In this document: piece by piece, positions 1 through 10,436 of the stretch
How the letters are laid out: each line of letters opens with the position of its first letter
How positions within the stretch are numbered: the first letter of the stretch is position 1
NCBI GenBank assembly: GCA_037127315.1
Contig: JBBBDQ010000399.1
Coordinates: forward strand, 907,501 to 971,500
Reading direction: 5' to 3'
DNA: 64,000 nucleotides
Source: Ascarosepion bandense
Lineage: Eukaryota > Mollusca > Cephalopoda > Sepiida > Sepiidae
Notes under the pieces: model-generated
The model's database searches: none
The model's input: only the letters and a program-made list of their open reading frames with translations
What the model was told of the DNA's origin: nothing
Program-made: the position numbers and the translations under genes

Positions 1-66
1 GATTGAAACCCGACCGAATCGGCGTCAGTTGGCGATTCTACCCCTAGGCCACGAGCGCCCGGTAGG
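1..66 (-). repeat. tRNA-like SINE head (partial, cut by window edge)
   Basis: On the minus strand, positions 51 to 41 read TGGCCTAGGGG, which fits the RNA polymerase III A-box consensus TRGYNNARNNG. Positions 9 to 1 read GTTTCAATC, a degraded B box. The spacing is that of a tRNA gene head. The acceptor stem is not convincing and the element runs off the window, so I treat it as a tRNA-derived SINE head and not a tRNA gene. Confidence 0.35.
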
Positions 67-213
67 AGAAGGCAGACTATTTTAGCGCGTATAAACACGC
101 CCAATAGCTAGTGTGCTCTAATTCATTATTGAATGAGCGATGCGTATATACCGGAGTAGCTACTGTATACAAAGTCTCCCACTCTTCCATGGTACTCAAT
201 CGGTGTGAGAGCG

Positions 214-233
214 TATATATATATATATATATT
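214..233. repeat. (TA)n microsatellite
   Basis: A short pure TA run that abuts a partial copy of repeat family F on its right side. Confidence 0.9.
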
Positions 234-235
234 AA

Positions 236-330
236 AAACAGCAGCGCTGGGGGTTGTTCCACCGAGAGAAATTGGTATAGAAGAAACAAGCGCGTGAAGC
301 CATGAACGTTTTGTTTAAGGTGTAAATATA
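236..330 (+). repeat. Repeat family F, partial copy
   Basis: The segment with GAGAGAAATT, GAAGCCATGAACGTTTTG and TTTAAGGTGTAAATATA recurs inverted at 2095-2175 and 780-830 and direct at 60296-60340. It has no credible ORF. In all four places it abuts a TA or CA microsatellite on the same side. Nature unknown. Confidence 0.6.
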
Positions 331-639
331 TTGTTGTTATTCTTATTATTATTGCTTTTTGAATGATATAAAAAATAGTATGCCAAAAACAACAAAAAGA
401 ATTAGATGTCCCGTAGAGTAGAATTGAATCAATATCGCTGAAAAAAAATTTTGAAGTATAAAGACGAAATTAAATTTCGCAAGTCAATAAATATATTTTC
501 TGGCTATCGAAAGGTGACGGAAGAGATTTAACTTGTTGGCGTGAAAAAAAACAAAAAACAAAAAACAAAAAAAACATCCACACATATTAACTTTCTGACC
601 TGTTCAGCACTTATCTACATATACACGATATTTTGGCCA
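331..639. other. AT-rich stretch without recognised feature
   Basis: AT-rich with several A-runs; (CAAAAAA)-like low complexity near 545-575. No coding signal or repeat match seen within the window. Confidence 0.6.
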
Positions 640-831
640 TCAAAATAACAAACGGACCTCGATATGCAAAATCACAAGTTTATTCGCCTGAAGAGAGTCA
701 ACTTTAGACTCGAAACACGTGTAGCGACGCAAATACCATTATGGACACTTAATACAAAAAGAAAGTAATAATAACAACAATAAATCTACACTTTAAACAA
801 AACCTTCACGGCTTCCCGCCTTTTTTTTCCT
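640..831 (-). repeat. Repeat family F, long copy
   Basis: Reverse complement of 60296-60490. Shared blocks in order on the minus strand are GAAGCCGTGAAGG, TTTAAAGTGTAGATTTA, TTAAGTGTCCATAATGG, a CGCTACACGTGTTTCGAGTC-like block and GTTGACTC with GCGAATAAACTTG. The copy is bounded by a CA/TA microsatellite at 832. No ORF is conserved between copies, so this is a non-coding dispersed element. Confidence 0.65.
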
Positions 832-848
832 CACACACACACACACAC

Positions 849-894
<46 letters not shown>

Positions 895-910
895 TAGAGA
901 GAGAGGGGGG
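832..910. repeat. Compound (CA)n-(TA)n-(GA)n microsatellite
   Basis: Consecutive CA, CATA, TA and GA runs. Confidence 0.95.
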
Positions 911-1373
911 TTGCGACGGATGGGGTTGTACATGCCAACATCTAAATCTATATGAATGACTTTTGCTATTCTTGGAGCGAGTTTGACGAGTAGGAAATGG
1001 AGAAAGTTGCACAATGAATTAAGGGAAGCCCATAAAACCTCTTCCTGTAATGAGCCAGACAACACAACAATTTATGAAAGAAATTCTCCATGCACATAAA
1101 ATAAAAAGCAATATTATTTTAGCCTGCAATAATTGCAAATGTCCAGCGAGAAAATGAAATCAATGGCCATATATTAGTTGTAGATGTTAAACTTATAAGT
1201 CAAACGCTCTACATAACGATAACTTGAAGAATAAGCATGTTGAGTTCGTATCCCGGGAATAGTCTCTTTTCATTTTGCATTGAATTTACTGAAAAACCAT
1301 AAAATAATGTCTTCCAAAATGTAGTAATTCTGAAATTAAATAAATTTGGTTACATGTTTATTGGAAACGATTT
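911..1373. other. No recognised feature
   Basis: Non-repetitive AT-rich sequence without a supported ORF, RNA gene or within-window repeat match. Confidence 0.55.
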
Positions 1374-1589
1374 GTCAGTCTGTCAGTTAAATGGCATACG
1401 TCATACACGTTTGGCTGATCATGTCTCGGAAGAGACATGACTGACTGGGCAGAAAATTTCCCTGCAGTTACTTTCTGTGGTAGATTGCTTGCCAACCAAG
1501 GCTATAGAAGTCAATCGGTCCTGCTATTTAACCCATAGCTGGAGACGGATTGAAGACTTTCCAAGTGTATTTGCGCGTAAATGAATGCT
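1374..1589 (-). repeat. SINE-A copy, head missing
   Basis: Minus-strand member of the dominant tRNA-derived SINE. It keeps the tail (GTCAGT repeats, GGCATACGT, ATCATGTCTC), the middle block TTGCCAACCAAGGCTATAGA and the TTAACCCATA block, but ends at the GCGCGTAAATGAATGC block, so the polymerase III promoter head is gone. A 5'-truncated copy cannot be transcribed from its own promoter. Confidence 0.85.
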
Positions 1590-1773
1590 CTTCGATTGAT
1601 CATTCCAGGCCGATATCCATCAACGAAAACGCACATTCAAACAATTTAAACACTTTCAAATAGGCTGGTTGCTTCTAACTTGCATCTGGATTTGTGAAAA
1701 TTAAATATATTCGAAAAGTCAAATTTTATTTATATAAATAAACATTTTGATTACCATCCTATGGCATCATTCT

Positions 1774-1776
<3 letters not shown>

Positions 1777-1810
<34 letters not shown>
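1777..1810. repeat. (TA)n microsatellite
   Basis: Pure TA run at the left edge of foldback element copy 1. Confidence 0.95.
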
Positions 1811-1811
<1 letters not shown>

Positions 1812-2031
1812 CGTAGAATACTTGGTATATTAGGTAAATTCCGATAGAGACGAACTCAAAAGAATGTTAAATTTATTTATTTAATTTAACAGAGTAATAT
1901 AATTTAAAAAAAATGTTTTAGATATTCTACAAGTTCATGGGTAATATGTACTTCGCCGCTGACCTTGACGAGTAGCAAGGTCAGCGGCGAAATACGTATT
2001 ATCCATGAAATTGTAGAATATCTAAAAATTG
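1811..2031. mobile_element. Foldback element copy 1 (hairpin 1916-2028)
   Basis: Arms at 1916-1966 and 1977-2028 are near-perfect reverse complements (about 4 differences over 51 bases) around a 10-base loop at 1967-1976. The left flank 1811-1915 is a 100-bp unique part whose reverse complement lies at 28987-29085 beside a second hairpin. The innermost arm sequence (ATAATACGTATTTCGCCGC on the copy-1 right arm read inverted) is shared by both copies, while the outer arms differ. It has no ORF. Probably a foldback or MITE-like DNA element; a structured RNA is an alternative. Confidence 0.7.

Positions 2032-2036
<5 letters not shown>

Positions 2037-2093
<57 letters not shown>
2037..2093. repeat. 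(TA)n microsatellite, long
   Basis: Pure TA run of about 55 bases between the foldback element and a family F fragment. Confidence 0.95.
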
Positions 2094-2094
<1 letters not shown>

Positions 2095-2097
<3 letters not shown>

Positions 2098-2175
2098 CAA
2101 AAACGTTCACCTCTTCTCGCAATTTTTTTTCTATACAAATTTCTCTCGATGGGACAACCCCTATTTCTGTTTTTA
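2095..2175 (-). repeat. Repeat family F, partial copy
   Basis: Reverse complement of 236-318: AACGTTCAC, TATACAAATTTCTCTCGATGG and GGGACAACCCC mirror the plus-strand copy. Flanked by TA runs on both sides. Confidence 0.6.
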
Positions 2176-2249
2176 ATATATATATATATATATATGCACA
2201 CACACACACATACACACACACATATATATATATAGGGAGAGAGAGAGAG
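2176..2249. repeat. Compound TA/CA/GA microsatellite
   Basis: TA, CACA, TA and GAGA runs in succession, as at 832-910. Confidence 0.95.
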
Positions 2250-2640
2250 TGGTTCAAAAATAGGTGGACAGTAAATGATAAGTTTTATTTTGGGATTACA
2301 TATACAAATGTATTTCCTGGTGTAATTATTACAATTAAAATTTATTGTGTGCAATACTACAAAAGCGCTGATATTTTATCAACGCGGGTTTCTGAAACTG
2401 TTATTTGTCCCAATTTATATAGTTTTGAAATGTATCCCTCACGCTTCGACAAACAATTTTACTCAGGTATCTTTGTGTCTAATTTCTTGAAATGCATTTA
2501 TGTAATTTTTGAAATCACCAACACTTGTTGCTTTTCGATTATAATCAAACAATTTTGTAATAATTTAACAGATACACAAACCAATTCTACATACTGTCCA
2601 CTTTCTTTTGGACCCTCTGATATAACTTGTAATCTTTCTT
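2250..2640 (+). repeat. Dispersed repeat G, copy 1
   Basis: Shares ordered blocks with 44040-44600: AGTAAATGATAA, AAAATTTTATTG/AAAATTTATTGTG, a CTGAAACTGTT block, TTGAAATGTATC and ACCAACACTT. Short ORFs in the two copies show some matching residues, but both are broken and I do not recognise a family. It may be a decayed element of unknown class. Confidence 0.5.
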
Positions 2641-2930
2641 TTAAATGTTTTGTTGAATAGACAAGGAAAATTTAATTATTATTTTTTTTCAAACATTCTT
2701 TTATTTTTTTCCCATTTGGTGGAAATAAATGAGTGACAAAATTGTCCGTATTGTGTATTGTCCCAAGTGCTTTCGGACACTACATTATCCATTTTCAAGG
2801 GATTAGGTTTTAAATGTTGCTAATTTTTCTTTATCCTTGTCTGTTTCAGTGCAATTTTTTGCCTTGTTTTGAATGGTAGTAGGAACGTTTATTCTGATCT
2901 TCGGGTGTTTAGCGCGGATGGATGGAAAGC

Positions 2931-2931
<1 letters not shown>

Positions 2932-2980
<49 letters not shown>

Positions 2981-2988
2981 GTGTGTAA
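2932..2988. repeat. (GT)n microsatellite
   Basis: GT run of about 55 bases with one GC interruption. Confidence 0.95.
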
Positions 2989-4023
2989 ATTATTACATCA
3001 AATTATGCAGGAGCAAGATTAACAAAAAGTAATCCCCAAACACGATACCTATACCCACATGTAAAAATACATTCACCCGGACGCTGACTACGACAAATCA
3101 TTTCACAAATTTCATCTCCTACTATGCCATCCCTCCATGTCTACCCGCATAAAATTAATGCTATCTACCCGTCGATTTCTTCAGACTAGCAATATTTGCA
3201 TCACTCGATCCAGATCACCTAAATATTTAAACCAGTATAGAACTGTAACTGTTAAGCAGGTATCATATATGTATATCGCAATGCAAAAAGAGCTTTGATG
3301 CCACGGAAGTCCTTATTATAAAAAGCAAACAAACAAGATAGCAACATTTTATAACATTAACTATGAACACGTCCAACAGGTACTGTTCGTATTCGAGAAT
3401 TAACATTCCATTTGTCAGATCTTGCTTTGATGATTGCGGGTTGTCACTGTCTTTTGTTTAACCACACATTTCGACGTAAATCAAGCGCCATGCATGAGAC
3501 CACAAAGTTCAATGATGTCATTGTAAGTCAGTCTAAGTAACTTGTGAATCATCAATGGCATACTTTTCAACTGTAAAAGGAATCAGATTTCCTTTTTCTA
3601 TATTTGAAGGGACACGTTTCATTGGGAAATTTTTAATTGATCGCGGGCGAGTAAAGCAATACACTTTAATCGCCCAATTATGTTTTTAATTGACTGAGTT
3701 GATCGGGCGAGTGAAAACTCAAAAGCTGACAAGTGATATGGCTATTAGTTGTTTTTAAATAAATGTGAATAGTTCTCAAATTCGAGATTTTTGTTCTGGT
3801 TTTATCTTGTCTAGCATTACTGTATTGATCACAAAAGTTTTTCTTGTGTTACCGTAATATATATGTTTCTTTATCATGTTTTGCCTTGTGTAAATTTGGC
3901 GAAAATATGAGGAGTGATTTTACGAAAAAGTGCTGTAGTCATATATCCTATCTGAGGTAAAGTGTCATTATTTTCAGAGATACAATCAATGTCTGTTCCT
4001 AAAACCTTTAGAGTAACACGTTA
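2989..4023. other. No recognised feature
   Basis: About 1 kb of AT-rich sequence with no supported ORF or within-window repeat match. Two similar GATCGGGCGAGT-type motifs occur near 3642 and 3702 (a short direct repeat with GCCCAATTA between). Confidence 0.5.
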
Positions 4024-4525
4024 TGTGGTGATACCGACCGAGCAAAAGCGATGGACCGGATGTTTGCACTTTTACAACCAAAAAGCAAATGACCAAAACT
4101 AGTCGGTGCGCAGCCAGATCGACGCAGATGTTCCGTTTGAAAACTAAAAATTAATTAAATATTAAATTCCAGTTCGCGAGACTACGCGAATTTTATTTAT
4201 CGACCAATGGGAAGCCCAGAATCAAATACAGATGTGAATTCCCAAATGATCTGCTGCGATCCAAAAAGTTGAAATAAAAAGCCGATACAGAAAGCATCGC
4301 CAGACAGACAGACCCAGACTCACAGAGACAGACTCGAGAGAGACGAGAGTAGTTAGTAACTCCCCTTGACCTAAGTCAAGAAGCTTACTATACTCGTTGC
4401 CCTTACCTCTCCTGTCCTTCTTCGCTGTCTCAAAACTACTTACTGACCAAAAAAGCGGATACATCAAAGATATTCCTTACTTACAACGCTCCCACATTCC
4501 TATGCATTAATTCTGTTTTTCAGCA
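4024..4525 (+). mobile_element. LTR-like repeat, copy 1 (candidate solo LTR)
   Basis: About 500 bp homologous to 31659-32106. Both copies begin TGTGGTGATACCGA, and this copy ends TTTTTCAGCA, so it has TG...CA termini. Internal order is CCAATGGGAAGCCCAGAATC (CCAAT-box-like), an A/T-rich TATA-like site (GAAATAAAAAGCC), CAGACAGAC repeats, CTCAAAACTACTTA and a pyrimidine-rich 3' part. No ORF is conserved. A solo LTR of an unknown retrotransposon fits best; I saw no clear target-site duplication, so a non-LTR origin remains possible. Confidence 0.5.
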
Positions 4526-5432
4526 TTTTATTGCCATGAATATTTTAACGTCTGTTGAACCCATATTTAAAGGATTACTTGAATTGTAAAAACCTTAATT
4601 GATATGTGCATATATAAAATGTTATATTTCAACTCAATTTACTTTTCTTGATTTATAATATTTTTTATGACTTATAGTGGGCTATCTACAACGAGGCCAA
4701 ATTCCGTTAATCTTCAACAATATACAACTACCCTTTAAAAGAACACGATAGTTACACGTGGTCAAACCCAATCTCTAAGCAAGAAGAGAATCCCCCCAAA
4801 AAGAAGAACCATCCAACATCATATGAAGCCACAATTTTGACATCAGAGTTCTTCTTCACTTAGAGAGTTTAAGGAAGACTTAGGAGTAAAACACTTCCAA
4901 AGAGCTTTCTCCCAGATTATGCTTGTTATTTAAAAGATTGATATGGATTGGAGAAGACAGAAAAACATTATATGTATGTTTAATTTAACTAATCAGCATG
5001 AAGGTCAAACTTTAAATTTGAAAATATAAGTTATATATTTAGTGAATACGGATTTTCATTTTCAATCTTAACGGGAAAGTGTCAGTCAATTGAGTAATCG
5101 TCTGGACTGCTTTCTTCCGGTGCGATGTATTAGTTTTTGTTACACGATTATTGTCTTAGCTTTCTCTGTAGCATTTTTTTAAAACAAAAAGACAAAAAGA
5201 AAACATTTTATATTTTTTGATTTGACTGAAAGGGACTTAAATGGAGCATGATTACACTATTTTTATTTCGATTGAGAGAGCATTTTTCTACAATTTTTTT
5301 TCATAAACTCTTAATTTTTAAAAAAATTAACATCTATTTAATTAACATTATATTATAATACAAAACAAATTATCGGATATATATAAATTAATGGATATTC
5401 TTTTAGGAAGAATTTTAACCATATTGGTTATA
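4526..5432. other. No recognised feature
   Basis: AT-rich, with poly-A and poly-T stretches near 5170-5330. Nothing recognised. Confidence 0.5.
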
Positions 5433-5609
5433 TGGTTATATTATAATACTTTTTTTGTGAAATGTTCAGAGAGACGAAGATGTCGACAGCAACAAATGAC
5501 ATTCTCAAATATGGATCAATCTAGTTAAATCGCCTCCAGTTATTTCACATACACTGGATTTGTAAGGGCCCACCCTCCAGAATTTTATTGTGGTCGGTCA
5601 GCGAAGTCT
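5433..5609 (+). repeat. Dispersed 177-bp repeat H, copy 1
   Basis: Starts TGGTTATATTATAATACT and ends GTGGTCGGT(C/T)AGCGAAGTCT. The copy at 9193-9369 is collinear and about 93% identical by eye. Both lie in the same orientation 3.76 kb apart, with no ORF or terminal repeats seen. Confidence 0.8.
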
Positions 5610-5974
5610 AAAATGAACCTTTCGCAATATTTACATATTCTCGCTTTTTAAAAAAGCTAGAATATGTAAGTCTTTAAACGACCCATGCCCCTTGTGTCTA
5701 CATGAGAACATTTATGTATTATTTAATTTCTTAAAAATAAAAATCTATTGAATAAACGTAATGAAATAAATGTCGTATGTAATTATTGTAAAATATTTAG
5801 TTTTCGTAACGTTATTCTGAATCGAACTTTTGATAACTTGCTATTAGCAAGTTATAATATCTCGGTATCTTCGCGTAAAAGTTAACGTATCCTTCGAATA
5901 ATGCAGAATAATGCACTCGGAATAATTCTATCGAGTAATTCACTCAGAAACAATCCCTTCAATGATGTACAACA

Positions 5975-6360
5975 CAGAATGATATCTACAATAACCCCAC
6001 TAGGGCGTTTCCTGAAAGCGGATGTGACACAAAGTCTTTTAAAGTGGGAATTCCAAGTCCTTAAGCTCGGGCAAAGTTTTATTGTCTATTTTTCCCCAGA
6101 CTAGATTCTGCCCTTAGACAGATCCGCGTCTGTGTTACTCTCCGCTCAAAGGCAGAGAATCCGATAATGAAAATGATATCTACTTCGTCTCTAATAGGGC
6201 GTATGCTCGAGGCGGATGTGACACAAAGTCAATTAAATTGGGAAACCCGAGCACTTAAAATCGGGCAAAGTTTTATTGTCTATTTTCCCCAGATGAGACA
6301 CTGCCACTCGAAGGAAATTCGTCTGGGTTCCGCTCCGCTCGAAGGCTGATTGTTCAGTAA
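5975..6360 (+). repeat. Tandem duplication, two units of about 194 bp
   Basis: Three anchor blocks recur with the same offset: GCGGATGTGACACAAAGTC at 6018 and 6212, GGGCAAAGTTTTATTGTCTA at 6069 and 6263, and CTCCGCTC(A/G)AAGGC at 6140 and 6333. A third partial echo (CTCTGCTCAAGGCAGAA) sits near 6363. Each unit carries a short ORF with a similar peptide (ADVTQS, GQSFIVYF), but both are broken by stops. Origin unknown. Confidence 0.75.
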
Positions 6361-6532
6361 TGACTCTGCTCAAGGCAGAATATACTCAGACATCTGTCTG
6401 CATGATTTATGTACTAAATACTTATGGTCACGTGATCCCAGTGGGCTAAGTTTATTCAACTGTGACGTTTGGTGCCTGGAGATCTGTGTTCGACCACGTG
6501 TCTCGGTAATGAGACATTCTATTTATATAACA

Positions 6533-6897
6533 ACTAGCAGTATAGCCCGGCGTTGCTCGGGTGTAATGAAAGCTTTAAAAATAATCCATAGTCTTGAGTT
6601 CAGACTCTTTGGACGTTGGCACGAAAGACTAAAAAGCAATAGTTGTTTCTAGTTAAAGCGAAATCGTAGACTGAATGAAAAATGAATGGATGTAAGTCAA
6701 ATTTTGATTTCCTGGTATCGATATCAAATGAGTTTTTTTTTGTCGCAAACTGAAATTTAAAGACTAAATAATTTCTCTGAGTAAATGGTATCATGGCTGA
6801 GACTAAGAACTACAATTATACCTACTTAGAGCCAAACCCGAAGCAAAAACTAAAATAAAAGGGGTGAAAAAAATACAGACATACAGGCAGAAAAACA

Positions 6898-6959
<62 letters not shown>

Positions 6960-7305
6960 TCTTGCATTTTATATATATATATTACCGATTTTCTGCACTA
7001 TTGTAAGAAATGCAACCTTGAAACTTCTGAATATCGTTTCTTATGTCTTTGTCTATGAGTATATGAAAATTGATTAAAATCGGACCACTCCTTCTCTAAC
7101 ACGATTTATTTGATTATCGATTTTCGATATTTATCGGGGGTACCTCGACATAAAACCTAGCTAAGAACACTCGCATATGTTTATAGTACAACTGTGTAAA
7201 TATTCAAGAAAATCTGTTCAGCCGTTTCGGAGTCTATAGGTAACGGACACACACACACAGAGACACACACACAGACAAAGTTCCATTTATAAATAAGTTT
7301 AGATT
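6533..7305 (+). mobile_element. Repeat family B, full-length-like copy
   Basis: Begins ACTAGCAGTATAGCCCGG and ends TTTATAAATAAGTTTAGAT. Between lie GGACGTTGGCACGAAAGAC, a (CA)n run after ACAGGCAGA, a TA run after CATCTTGC, CTGCACTATTGTAAGAA, TCGGGGGTACCTCGACA and GTTCAGCCGTTTCGGAGTC. Seven copies or half copies occur in the window (also 12422, 17039, 25919, 27522, 56742, 59059). No ORF is conserved, so it is a non-autonomous element. Class uncertain; similar 'ctagc...cggg' heads and 'aaatcggttcagccgtttcgg' tails are known to me from other invertebrate repeats. Confidence 0.8.
6899..6955. repeat. (CA)n microsatellite inside family B
   Basis: A CA run of about 55 bases expanded from the short ACACAC block found at the same site in other family B copies. 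Confidence 0.95.
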
Positions 7306-7869
7306 AGATCATTAACATCGTTTCGGAAATTGTTGTTTAAAATTACTTAATTCTGTATAAAGCAATGTGTCTGAAGAGAAAATCATTTCAGCCAGATAAA
7401 TAATGTTTTATAAATTCTGTTTTATATCTGTGCAGAGATTTGTATGTTTTCTATGAGAGAGCATCGATATTTTGTTCAGTTAGTGTCCTTGTTCGCTGCA
7501 GGATCATATAAATTAAATCAGGTGTATTTCGGCGCAAGAAATCTTTCAAGCATGTTTTGCTAAATAATGTATTAGATGTTTTGAACTTCTTATGAGAAAT
7601 GATAAATCTAAGATATTTATAAGGATAAATAAATTTTATATACCGGTGGATTATAATTTCAATAGCCTCTTCGTTTTTTTTTTTTTATTATAATTAGGAA
7701 GCATCTAGTAACAAAAATAAATGGGGGCTTTATTTTTGTTTATATAATGTTGGTTGTTTATATTATGTTTTCTAAATTATTTTATTTATGGAAAGATTCA
7801 AAACATCTTATACATTATTTAACTAAATATGTTTGCAAGAAATATGCCTTATTTAATATGTGTATATAT
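7306..7869. other. No recognised feature
   Basis: AT-rich with a poly-T tract at 7675-7686. Nothing recognised. Confidence 0.5.
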
Positions 7870-8115
7870 GTGCGTTTTGGTGCAGTGGATATCGACTCGG
7901 AACAAGAAATCGGGGAGCCAACTTCACAAACACCCTTGGAAAAGTATTAATACGTATTTTCTCCCTCCAACTATGAGTTAAATAGCAGGAAAGATTAGGT
8001 TCTGTAACTTTGATCAGCAACTAATTTACTGCAGAAAATAATGTCAACCTACTGCAGAAAAAGCTTCTGCCCAGTCAGTCATGTTTCTTGTGTCATGTAT
8101 GGTGTTTGACTGATA
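7870..8115 (+). repeat. SINE-A copy
   Basis: Begins GTGCGTTTTGGTGCAGTGG, keeping an intact A box TGGTGCAGTGG, but has lost the B box by a deletion in the head (AGCCAACTTCACAAAC replaces the GAGTTCGAATTCC region). The middle and GTCAGTCATG tail are recognisable though diverged. Promoter-defective, hence inactive. Confidence 0.8.
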
Positions 8116-9192
8116 TAAGGAATATTTTACGTGTGCTTCTACATTATAAAAACAGTCAACCAGTGGTTTATATTGTAAATATACACGGCTGTCTTAGTTT
8201 CTGTGACAAGGCGCATTTTTGCTATGTCAGTATGTAAACAAACCGACGCGCTCAACCCCGCATTCATAAAGCTTTAGTGTTAATATTTACCAAAGTTCAC
8301 TTCTGAAACATGGGTCAAATAATGGTCATTTTTCTAGTGTGGAGTTGGTATCGCCTTATGGGGTCGATATCATAATGCGATTGAAAACTTGAGTCTCACT
8401 CTGTTAGATAAATAGATATTTATACTAATTTGCATCTAACGCAAGACCCCGGCATCGAAAAGGTTCAAAAATACGCGTTCCTCGACAATGAGCTATTGAC
8501 CCAGTAGCCGTTCGTGGCAACTAGACTGTTTGAAGTTATTTTCACTCAAGATCGGTGCAAATTTATGTTCTGTTTCGTATTGATGAGCTGTTCCGAGTTT
8601 AGTTTTGAATTAATTTAATTATATCATTCATGCTTTTTCGCGTTGCGCTGTGTTAGTTTAGAGGAGAGGTCAGCTGCTCAAAACTGGTCATTAAGCTATT
8701 ACGAGGTGCACAAATACAATGTGTATCATCTCTATATACAGTTACTAAGGAAATTGGGTAGATCCTTTATACAAAAAGATAGGGAGTATCATCGAGAAGG
8801 GTGTCCGCGGGGCGCCAGCACTGATCTTACGTGCCTCGGTGGATTGGCTATTAACGACGGCCTTCATAGACCTACCTGACCAGAAAGATTAAATAACTGG
8901 GACTCCCGTGACAGTTGGCCATTTTAAGTATCAATCCCCTGTAACTCTATGGCCCTCGATATATTTAGAGTGATCACTCCCAGGAGATTTTATTATAAAG
9001 TGTTTCATCGATTCTATGTGCGATAATAAGTATGACATCAACACTGGACCTAGAATAACTAAATCTATACTGTTTGTCGCTCAGGAGTTTGTCTTTTCTT
9101 TTCTTTTTTTTCTTTTTTCTTTTTTTTTTTTTTTGAGATGTTCAACATCTTTTTTTGTTGATGACATCGATGCAATCAATATTGAAATGTGT
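8116..9192. other. No recognised feature
   Basis: Mostly unique-looking AT-rich sequence with a T-rich tract at 9096-9134. A 78-codon ORF at 8643-8879 has no recognisable motif and I do not count it as a gene. Confidence 0.5.
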
Positions 9193-9369
9193 TGGTTATA
9201 TTATAATACTTTTTTGGGGAAATATTCAGAGAGACGAAGATGTCGACAGTAACAAATGACATTCTCAAATATGGATCAATCTAGTTAAATAGCCTTCAGT
9301 TATTTCACGTATACTGGATTTGTAAGGGCCCACGTTCCAGAATTTTATTGTGGTCGGTTAGCGAAGTCT
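9193..9369 (+). repeat. Dispersed 177-bp repeat H, copy 2
   Basis: Collinear with 5433-5609 over the full 177 bp, including GAGAGACGAAGATGTCGACAG and GGATTTGTAAGGGCCCAC. Both boundaries are sharp: the flanks differ immediately outside. Confidence 0.8.
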
Positions 9370-10122
9370 TAGTAAAGCTTTAGATAGGATGACGAAACCG
9401 ATCTCAGTTTGTGTCCGTTTCTTTGTCAGGAATGAATTGCGAAAATGACCTACAAGCTCACGTTTTATTTCGTACGATAAGCCAAATGCTATAGGAGGCT
9501 GGGTTAAATTGTTGTATAGCGGTAAAGAAGCCGTTTATAAACACTGCAAATAGTAAAGAACTTCGTTACTTTTGCCAGCGGACAATGAGGCCGTGTTTTC
9601 GTTTTATTCATATTATTGGAATATACAAAACCATGGTTGATCGAATGTTCATATAATTACAGCTCATATTATTAGATAAAAATAAATGGATTAATAATAT
9701 TCTTATCTAATTTTCAGTATTTATCATTTATTTTTTCGACTAATTTATAATTTTCTTTATAACTAAGACACTACAATATGAGTTTTTTGAAAAGGATAGC
9801 AGGCTTCTCTGTAAATAGTAAATAAGTGTCTGACACAAGGCCGTTATCAGGGAACACGCAATAAGAATTAAAAAATAAGGAAATGGACATTTAAAAAAAT
9901 AAGTTTAGTTTGTCACAAGGTCATAGTAACAAGGGACACTTTGATAATGAATTTCAAAACACCGAAAATTGTTTTCCAAAATAAAGTTCGTATCTATATA
10001 TTTATACAACAGACGTACACAATAGATAAAGTATTAAACAGTTATAATCCTCAATATTAAAGACTGATACCCAAAATATGTTATTTGGTTATTTATTCAA
10101 ATTAAGGAAAGTGGGTCTTGCA
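9370..10122. other. No recognised feature
   Basis: AT-rich; nothing supported. Confidence 0.5.
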
Positions 10123-10147
10123 GGGATATATATATATATATATATAT
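10123..10147. repeat. (TA)n microsatellite
   Basis: Pure TA run. Confidence 0.95.
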
Positions 10148-10319
10148 GAAGACAACGCAAAAGTTGAGAGACTGTTTCATTGAACGCAACTGCGTTGAAG
10201 CATGAAACATTTGGTCGCCTGTGGGTGTTCACTTCAATGTCTAATTTATATTTCTATACACTCTATTACTGATATTGAGCAATTTAACCAACAGACATAG
10301 CATACCGTATGCCTATATG

Positions 10320-10323
<4 letters not shown>

Positions 10324-10375
<52 letters not shown>
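10324..10375. repeat. (TA)n microsatellite
   Basis: Pure TA run of about 50 bases adjoining the CR1/Jockey-type LINE 3' end at 10383, the typical position for that family's simple-repeat tail. Confidence 0.95.
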
Positions 10376-10379
<4 letters not shown>

Positions 10380-10382
10380 CGG

Positions 10383-10436
10383 TCATAATCATATCACTCC
10401 GAGCAAGGCGGTAACGCCACTGATGAGCTACATAAG
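10383..10436 (-). mobile_element. CR1/Jockey-like LINE 3' terminus
   Basis: On the minus strand this reads GTAGC...CATCAGTGGCGTTACCGCCTTGCTCGG-type sequence ending in GATTATG, the conserved 3' end that also closes the LINE copies at 16855 and 19196. It is followed by the VNTR. Confidence 0.75.

Noticed and set aside
2029..2235. IYIYIY and THTHTH ORFs here and at several other places
   Set aside because: Translations of TA and CA microsatellites.
4222..4467. 81-codon minus ORF
   Set aside because: Lies inside the LTR-like repeat and is not open in the second copy.
8643..8879. 78-codon ORF in slightly GC-richer sequence
   Set aside because: No similarity that I recognise and no splice or promoter context.
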